Part shown: in pieces, positions 6,524 through 11,128 of the stretch
Position numbering within the stretch: position 1 is the stretch's first letter
Layout: each line of letters starts with the position of its first letter
Assembly (NCBI GenBank): GCA_964414425.1
Contig: CAYPWL010000066.1
Span: forward strand, 1-11,128
Source of the DNA: GYS-P2D sp964414425
GTDB lineage: Bacteria; Bacteroidota; Bacteroidia; Chitinophagales; Saprospiraceae
Length of the DNA stretch: 11,128 nucleotides
Direction of reading: 5' to 3'
Program-made: the position numbers and the translations under genes
Notes under the pieces: generated by a model
Databases searched by the model: none
Seen by the model: only the letters and a program-made list of their open reading frames with translations
What the model was told of the DNA's origin: nothing

Positions 6524-7775
6524 AATACTTGATCTTACGATAGAGTGTACGCTCTGATATACCTAACTCCTTAGCAGCTTCTTTTCTTCTGCCGTTGTAC
6601 TTTTTAAGTGCTTTAATGATGTAATCTTTCTCCATTTCTTCTAACGAAAGATTGTTTTCTACCACCTCCATCTGGTCATACTCCTCATCACTTACTAATA
6701 CTGGACCACTATGCTCAAAAGGAACAGGCTCATGCAATGTTGCTACCGGTGGTTCGTATGCTCTTCTTTCCTTCTGTGCTGATTGATAAGTAGGCTGTAC
6801 AGCACCTAACTCCATCTGCTTTAAGCCTTCCACATCAGATACTCGCAAGTCATTCGTCTTGATGAGTTCAAATATTAAGCCCTTAAGATCTTGCAAATCA
6901 TTTTTCATGTCAAATAAGACCTTGTACAAAATCTCGCGCTCATGCATGTCATCTGCACCATTCTGACCCACTTTGGATGGCAGATAGCGTTGTGTGATAT
7001 TGGGTATTAAGTCATTGAGTCTCTCCTTAGTGATAAGTCGATCCTCAGAAAGAATGGAGAGCTGCTCCACCACATTACGGAGTTCTCTTACATTACCAGG
7101 CCAATTGTAATCAACGATCAGTGTTTTAGCCTCGGGGTCGAGTTGAATTGATTCTGTACGATACTTCTCGGCAAAGTCTTGTGAGAACTTGCGGAATAGC
7201 ATATAGATATCTTCTCGACGTTCCTTAAGAGATGGCACCTTGATGGGTACTGTGTTGAGTCTATAATAGAGATCCTCTCGGAACTTTCCATTTCTAACAC
7301 GATCCAACAAGTCCACATTAGTTGCCGCAATAACACGAACTTCTGTTTTGTTTACCTTAGAAGACCCCACCTTAATATACTCGCCAGACTCCAGCACTCT
7401 GAGTAAATAAGCCTGAGTATCCAGCGGCATCTCACCGATCTCATCTAAAAATATTGTACCGCCTGATGCTGTTTCAAAATATCCCTTTCGGTCGCTGGTA
7501 GCTCCTGTAAACGCACCTTTCTCGTGACCAAATAGCTCTGAGTTAATCGTTCCTTCGGGTAGCGCTCCAGTGTTAATGGCGATAAATGTATTGTGCTTTT
7601 GGGCGCTGAGACTGTGTATGATCTTAGAGATCACTTCCTTACCTACTCCACTCTCTCCCTGTATGAGCACAGATAGGTCCGTATTAGCCACTCTGATGGC
7701 TTTACTTAGGGCACGGTTGAGTGCCTCAGACCGTCCTATAATCCCAAATCGCTGCTTGACGCTCTGGATATTCAA
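6513..7775 (-). CDS. Sigma-54-interacting AAA+ transcriptional activator (Fis-type HTH)
   Basis: 420-residue bacterial enhancer-binding protein that remodels sigma-54 RNA polymerase. The AAA+ domain begins almost at the N-terminus (about 10-245), with no receiver, GAF or PAS domain before it. Walker A is GESGVGKE at 40-47, the sigma-54 contact loop GAFTGA at 87-92, Walker B GGTIFLDE at 105-112, the arginine region FREDLYYRLN at 165-174, and WPGNVREL at 225-232. A divergent linker (about 262-378), predicted helical around 275-307 and then Pro/Glu-rich, separates it from a C-terminal Fis-type helix-turn-helix (about 380-418, EAAKELGISERTLYRKI). The start overlaps the miaB stop by 4 bases (ATGA) and the stop overlaps lptE by 11. 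Without a sensory domain it may be always active or controlled by abundance or a partner protein. Targets are unknown; I found no convincing -24/-12 promoter in the window. Confidence 0.93.
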   Translation of the reverse strand: MNIQSVKQRFGIIGRSEALNRALSKAIRVANTDLSVLIQGESGVGKEVISKIIHSLSAQKHNTFIAINTGALPEGTINSELFGHEKGAFTGATSDRKGYFETASGGTIFLDEIGEMPLDTQAYLLRVLESGEYIKVGSSKVNKTEVRVIAATNVDLLDRVRNGKFREDLYYRLNTVPIKVPSLKERREDIYMLFRKFSQDFAEKYRTESIQLDPEAKTLIVDYNWPGNVRELRNVVEQLSILSEDRLITKERLNDLIPNITQRYLPSKVGQNGADDMHEREILYKVLFDMKNDLQDLKGLIFELIKTNDLRVSDVEGLKQMELGAVQPTYQSAQKERRAYEPPVATLHEPVPFEHSGPVLVSDEEYDQMEVVENNLSLEEMEKDYIIKALKKYNGRRKEAAKELGISERTLYRKIKYYGI

Positions 7776-9220
7776 ACTATTTCACCTTTGAGTGTGGCGC
7801 TCGTAACCGAGTCAACACGTACTGTCACATAATCTCCGGGAGCAAGACCTTCTTTCTTAGGGAATACGAGCATTTTATTCTGACTGTTGCGACCCTTAAA
7901 ATCCTCAACAGACTTCTTAGAGTCTCCCTCGATTAAGACTTTAAAGACCTTGCCTATATCTCCTTGATTTACTTGTAGAGAGATCTTATTCTGCAATTCG
8001 ACAATCTCAGTCAATCTCCGCTTCTTAACATCCAATGGAATATCATCAGGGTATTTTTTAGCTGCCAAAGTCCCAGGTCTCTCACTGTAGAAAAACATGT
8101 ATGACATGCTATATTTTGCCCATTCTATCATACTCAAGGTGTCCAGATGCTCTTCTTCTGTCTCGGAACAGAATCCCGCTATGATGTCCGATGAAATCGC
8201 ACAATCAGGAATAATGCGATAGATACTCTCAACACGTTCCTTGTACCATGCTCTATCATAAGTACGGTTCATCATCTTAAGTATCCGGCTATTACCTGAC
8301 TGCACCGGCAAGTGTATATAGTTACAGATATTCTCGTACTTCGCCATAGTATGGAGAACATCGTCAGTCATGTCTTTAGGATGAGACGTGCTGAATCTAA
8401 CTCTCAGGTCTGGACTAACCAGCGCTACCATCTCCATGAGCTCTGCAAAGCTGACTACTGCCTGAGTTTCAGGATTCTGCCATTTATAGGAGTCCACATT
8501 TTGTCCGAGCAGCGTTACCTCTCTATAGCCTCTATCGAATAGGTCTTGTGCTTCAGATACGATGCTAAACGCATCTCTGCTACGCTCACGACCTCGAGTA
8601 AATGGTACTACACAAAACGAGCACATATTATCACATCCTCTCATGATCGAGATAAATGCACTCACTCCGTTGCTACCTAATCTGAGTGGCGCTATATCCG
8701 CATAAGTCTCCTCTCTTGACAGGAACACATTGACTCCTCGATTACCCTCTTCTGCTCCTGCCACAAGCCCGGGCAGATCTCTGTATGCATCTGGGCCTAC
8801 TACGATATCAACAAGCTGTTCTTCTTCAAGAAACTTCTTTTTGAGACGCTCTGCCATGCACCCAAGTACTCCCACAATAAGTTCGGGCTTATGATCCTTC
8901 ACTTTGTTGAATATGCGCAATCTCTTACGTACAGTATCTTCAGCTTTCTCACGTATCGAGCAGGTATTGATTAAGATAAGGTCCGATTCCTCCATATTGC
9001 GCGTACTACTAAAACCATTGTCAGCAAGTACTGAAGCGACAATCTCAGAATCACTGAAATTCATCTGACATCCATAACTTTCGATGTAAAACTTCTTACC
9101 TCCTGGCTCATCAGATGTCATCTCCAGTACTTCGCCTTGGCGATCTTCTCCAAGCGGAGTATTATGGGCTGAAGATATCTTGCTCTTGATATCTGCAATG
9201 GTAGGATTATCGTTGTACAT
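7772..9220 (-). CDS. miaB: tRNA-2-methylthio-N6-dimethylallyladenosine synthase MiaB
   Basis: Radical-SAM methylthiotransferase that adds the methylthio group to N6-isopentenyladenosine at position 37 of tRNAs reading U-starting codons. The N-terminal UPF0004 domain carries three cysteines for one 4Fe-4S cluster (C51 in ESYGCQMNFSDSE, C87 in NTCSIRE, C121 in GVLGCMAE). The radical-SAM CxxxCxxC is C196, C200, C203 within MRGCDNMCSFCVVPFTRGRE, whose sequence fits MiaB rather than MtaB or RimO. A C-terminal TRAM domain covers about 415-482. At 482 residues it is slightly long because about 40 polar residues precede the first domain; M34 is an alternative start. The promoter just upstream (9242-9276) supports the ATG at 9220. 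It is the first gene of the operon and overlaps the sigma-54 activator by 4 bases. Confidence 0.97.
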   Translation of the reverse strand: MYNDNPTIADIKSKISSAHNTPLGEDRQGEVLEMTSDEPGGKKFYIESYGCQMNFSDSEIVASVLADNGFSSTRNMEESDLILINTCSIREKAEDTVRKRLRIFNKVKDHKPELIVGVLGCMAERLKKKFLEEEQLVDIVVGPDAYRDLPGLVAGAEEGNRGVNVFLSREETYADIAPLRLGSNGVSAFISIMRGCDNMCSFCVVPFTRGRERSRDAFSIVSEAQDLFDRGYREVTLLGQNVDSYKWQNPETQAVVSFAELMEMVALVSPDLRVRFSTSHPKDMTDDVLHTMAKYENICNYIHLPVQSGNSRILKMMNRTYDRAWYKERVESIYRIIPDCAISSDIIAGFCSETEEEHLDTLSMIEWAKYSMSYMFFYSERPGTLAAKKYPDDIPLDVKKRRLTEIVELQNKISLQVNQGDIGKVFKVLIEGDSKKSVEDFKGRNSQNKMLVFPKKEGLAPGDYVTVRVDSVTSATLKGEIV

Positions 9221-9241
9221 GGCCTATTTCTCTTGAAGTGG

Positions 9242-9276
9242 CAAAAATAAACAAAACACTTATTAGATGTGACAAA
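9242..9276 (-). promoter_or_regulatory. Probable miaB operon promoter
   Basis: On the minus strand, bases 9249-9242 read TATTTTTG, a full match to TAnnTTTG, and bases 9276-9273 read TTTG. The spacer is 23 bases, a little longer than at the left-edge promoter. Transcription would start about 15 bases before the miaB ATG. The -33 element lies inside a perfect inverted repeat at 9270-9282. The match is seen; function is inferred from the consensus. Confidence 0.5.
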
Positions 9277-9282
9277 ATGTCA
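9270..9282. repeat. Inverted repeat TGACA-AAA-TGTCA over the miaB -33 element
   Basis: A perfect 5-3-5 inverted repeat overlapping the putative -33 element of the miaB promoter, placed as an operator would be. Near copies occur upstream of groES at 4786-4798 and 4819-4831, suggesting a shared regulator or an extended promoter element. No named factor is assigned. Confidence 0.4.
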
Positions 9283-9481
9283 GTAGCGAGAATGATTGAT
9301 ATAGCTCCTATGGAATAAATTGTGTTCATTCCTCAGACACTCCGATAATAAAGACTTGTGTCTATCATTAAACCCGAGGGTATTGCATTCATTTATCAAT
9401 ATGTACTCACATGCGAATCAACGGACAATTGTGTTAGTATAAAGATGCTCGCGATTTTATACATTTAGCCCTCTAATCGCA

Positions 9482-10771
9482 ATGCACATGTATTTAATAT
9501 TTCCTACTCTGCTGTGGCTATTGTTCAGTGTGAATGAACAACCATCTGATTTCATCACAGCCGATGAGTCTGAATATCTCACAGAACTCTATAAAGAACT
9601 TCACCAAAACCCGGAAGTATCTCTACAAGAGGAGCGCACCGCTCAACGCTTAGCTATAGAACTTGAGAAAATAGGCGTAGAAGTGACCCGCAATTATGGG
9701 GGACATGGCATAGTTGGCATCTTTAAGAACGGAGAGGGACCACTGGTCCTCTATCGCACAGATATGGATGCACTACCGATGCACGAAAAAACTGAATTAC
9801 CCTACGCCAGTACAAAGACTATAGACAATGATAATGGTACTACCGGAATCATGCACTCCTGTGGTCACGATATGCATATGACCTCATGGATCGGAACCGC
9901 CCGTTATATGGTAGCTAATCAGCGATCATGGTCTGGCACATTGATGTTTATTGGGCAACCTGCCGAAGAAATCGGGCAAGGTGCAAAGATGATGTTAGAC
10001 AATGGTTTGTATGAAGACTTTGGAGTGCCGGATTATGGTATTGGGCTTCACTCTAATCCGACAATTCCAGCTGGTCAGATCGGTATCAGCGAGGGATACA
10101 CCATGGCTAACACCGAAAGCATCGACATCAAAGTAAAAGGTATCGGTGCCCATGGCGCAAGTCCGCATATGTCGATAGATCCTGTAGTCATAGCGAGCAT
10201 GATCGTCATGGACTTGCAGACCATCGTCAGCCGAAACCTCAAGCCAACAGAGTCTGCGGTCATAACTGTGGGAGCGATCAAAGGAGGAACTAAACACAAC
10301 ATCATCCCTGATGAAGTCTCGCTACAACTTACGGTACGTACATACAAAGAAGAAGTACGACAGATGGTACATAAGCGCATCAGAGAGATATCTCGAGGCG
10401 TGGCTATAGCCGCTGGATTGCCTGAGGATCTTATGCCTGAAGTTCATATACCAGATGTATACACTCCGGCCAATTACAACAATCCTGATCTTACGAATCA
10501 TATTATCACCCATGCTAAAGCTGCTATAGGTGAAAATCAAGTAGTCTATGCCGAACCACAGATGGTTGGTGAAGACTTTGCTAGGTATGGATCTACTGAG
10601 CATAAGGTGCCCACAGTACTTTATTGGTTAGGTACTGTGCCAGATGAGCGATTAGATATGGAGAGTCTCCCGGGATTACATTCCCCATTCTACTATCCTG
10701 ATATTGACAAATCGCTCAAGACTGCGATTAAAGTGAATAGCGAATCAATGATTGGACTGATGAAGAAATGA
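9482..10771 (+). CDS. M20 family metallo-amidohydrolase (M20D, N-acyl amino acid / hippurate hydrolase type), probably exported
   Basis: 429-residue zinc-type amidohydrolase of the M20D group, which cleaves N-acyl or N-carbamoyl amino acids or related conjugates. The fold has a catalytic domain with an inserted dimerisation domain (about 205-320). Metal and catalytic residues visible are C127, H129 and H132 in HSCGHDMHM, E162/E163 in QPAEE, H190 in GLHSN, and H400 in PGLHSPFY; TDMDALPM at 93-100 and GAHGASPH at 222-229 are further family signatures. The N-terminus (about 4-16) is hydrophobic with little positive charge and may be a signal peptide or anchor, suggesting export. The start is ATG at 9482; the ATG at 9488 is an equal alternative. 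It is alone on the plus strand, divergent from miaB and convergent with the histidine kinase gene, so its substrate cannot be inferred from neighbours. Confidence 0.9.
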   Translation: MHMYLIFPTLLWLLFSVNEQPSDFITADESEYLTELYKELHQNPEVSLQEERTAQRLAIELEKIGVEVTRNYGGHGIVGIFKNGEGPLVLYRTDMDALPMHEKTELPYASTKTIDNDNGTTGIMHSCGHDMHMTSWIGTARYMVANQRSWSGTLMFIGQPAEEIGQGAKMMLDNGLYEDFGVPDYGIGLHSNPTIPAGQIGISEGYTMANTESIDIKVKGIGAHGASPHMSIDPVVIASMIVMDLQTIVSRNLKPTESAVITVGAIKGGTKHNIIPDEVSLQLTVRTYKEEVRQMVHKRIREISRGVAIAAGLPEDLMPEVHIPDVYTPANYNNPDLTNHIITHAKAAIGENQVVYAEPQMVGEDFARYGSTEHKVPTVLYWLGTVPDERLDMESLPGLHSPFYYPDIDKSLKTAIKVNSESMIGLMKK

Positions 10772-10850
10772 GTTGAATCAATCTCACCACATGAATTTTT
10801 AGCACGAAGTATTCGTATTGGTAAATCTCCAATTGTAGCATAACAGATCA

Positions 10851-11128
10851 TCAAGCAACCGATGGTAGAATTATGTCAAAAGTGCTTCCTTTTCCTATTT
10901 GGCTACTGACATTTATTATTCCTTTATTGAGCTTCACAAGCTCTAGAGCTATATGAAGACCGAGTCCTGTACCTTTCTCTCCATGAGTACCTTTCTTCGA
11001 TTTATCCTTTGATAAGAGGAACAGGTTTTGCATGGTGTCCTGGCTCATCCCTTTGCCAGAATCTTGGACTGTTATTTTAAGCTGATCTTGGACGTCTTCA
11101 GCGGTCAATATTATTTCGCCACCATCAT
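10851..11128 (-). CDS. Sensor histidine kinase, C-terminal ATPase part (cut by the right edge)
   Basis: Only the last 91 residues are visible; the frame is open to the window edge, so the gene begins outside. It is the HATPase_c domain that binds ATP and phosphorylates the partner histidine. Seen are a strand beginning GGEIILTAED, the G1 box QDSGKGMS, the lid with LFLLSKDKSKKGTHGEKG, the G2 box GTGLGL, and the closing strands INVSSQIGKGSTFDIILP. The HisKA domain, sensor and N box are missing from view. The lid and G2 wording is typical of Bacteroidota kinases of the PAS/TPR or cytoplasmic hybrid classes. The stop at 10851 lies 79 bases from the convergent M20 gene. No response regulator is visible on this side. 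Confidence 0.92.
   Translation of the reverse strand, partial: DGGEIILTAEDVQDQLKITVQDSGKGMSQDTMQNLFLLSKDKSKKGTHGEKGTGLGLHIALELVKLNKGIINVSSQIGKGSTFDIILPSVA

Larger units (their letters stand above)
9221..9481. other. Divergent intergenic region between miaB and the M20 amidohydrolase
   Basis: 261 bases with no convincing coding frame. The left end holds the miaB promoter and its inverted repeat. The right end holds a weak plus-strand -7-like element TACATTTA at 9460-9467 without a good -33 partner, inside an inverted repeat GCGATT (9451-9456) / AATCGC (9475-9480) that ends at the M20 start codon. AGACAC (9335-9340) and GTGTCT (9358-9363) form another 6-bp inverted repeat with a 17-base spacer. 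Nothing else is recognised. Confidence 0.4.

Noticed and set aside
10801..10850. Terminator between the M20 gene and the histidine kinase (ACGAA-GTA-TTCGT at 10804-10816; ATTGG / CCAAT at 10817-10833)
   Set aside because: The stems are only 5 bp and neither strand has a following T-run.
1..11128. CRISPR array, tRNA or rRNA genes, transposase or phage genes
   Set aside because: No regularly spaced direct repeats, cloverleaf-like sequence, rRNA stretches or mobile-element proteins were seen on either strand.

Overview
The window looks like chromosomal DNA from a member of the Bacteroidota. The evidence is: promoter elements of the TTTG / TAnnTTTG type in several gaps, start codons preceded by A/T-rich sequence without clear Shine-Dalgarno sites, a Bacteroidota-style ECF sigma factor paired with a FecR-type anti-sigma protein, a Bacteroidota-type LptE, and the gene order miaB - sigma-54 activator - lptE - acidic TPR-like protein - secG - groES - groEL, which I recall as common in this phylum. 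The genus cannot be fixed from sequence reading alone. A Cytophagia- or Saprospiria-like lineage is possible but is only a guess. I see no insertion sequence, phage gene, CRISPR array, tRNA or rRNA.

Layout, left to right. Positions 1-155 hold a probable minus-strand promoter for a gene beyond the left edge. A plus-strand dgkA-family lipid kinase (156-551) follows and converges, with a 9-base tail overlap, on a minus-strand pair: an ECF sigma factor (2038-2559) and its membrane anti-sigma/FecR protein (543-1991). A strong intrinsic terminator at 2635-2668 separates that pair from groEL (2698-4329) and groES (4385-4657). A 255-base gap carrying several inverted repeats precedes groES. Upstream of it lies a tightly packed minus-strand operon: miaB (9220-7772), sigma-54-type AAA+ activator (7775-6513), lptE (6523-6020), a conserved acidic TPR-like protein (5979-5185) and secG (5185-4913). 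Three of its junctions overlap by 4, 11 and 1 bases. A 261-base divergent region (9221-9481) separates this operon from a plus-strand M20 amidohydrolase (9482-10771). The window ends in the C-terminal ATPase part of a minus-strand sensor histidine kinase (10851 to the right edge).

How the genes fit together. The long operon and groESL combine tRNA modification (MiaB), sigma-54-dependent control, LPS export to the outer membrane (LptE), protein secretion (SecG) and protein folding (GroESL), suggesting an envelope and proteostasis block. The sigma/anti-sigma pair is a separate signalling unit. It lacks an adjacent TonB receptor or SusC/SusD genes, and its anti-sigma protein has two tandem copies of the N-terminal sigma-binding-type domain. 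That is the most unusual protein architecture seen here. A second item worth checking is a short inverted repeat (TGACA-AAA-TGTCA) ahead of miaB with imperfect copies ahead of groES. Most of the window is otherwise ordinary core genome, and I find no clear new defence or mobile system.
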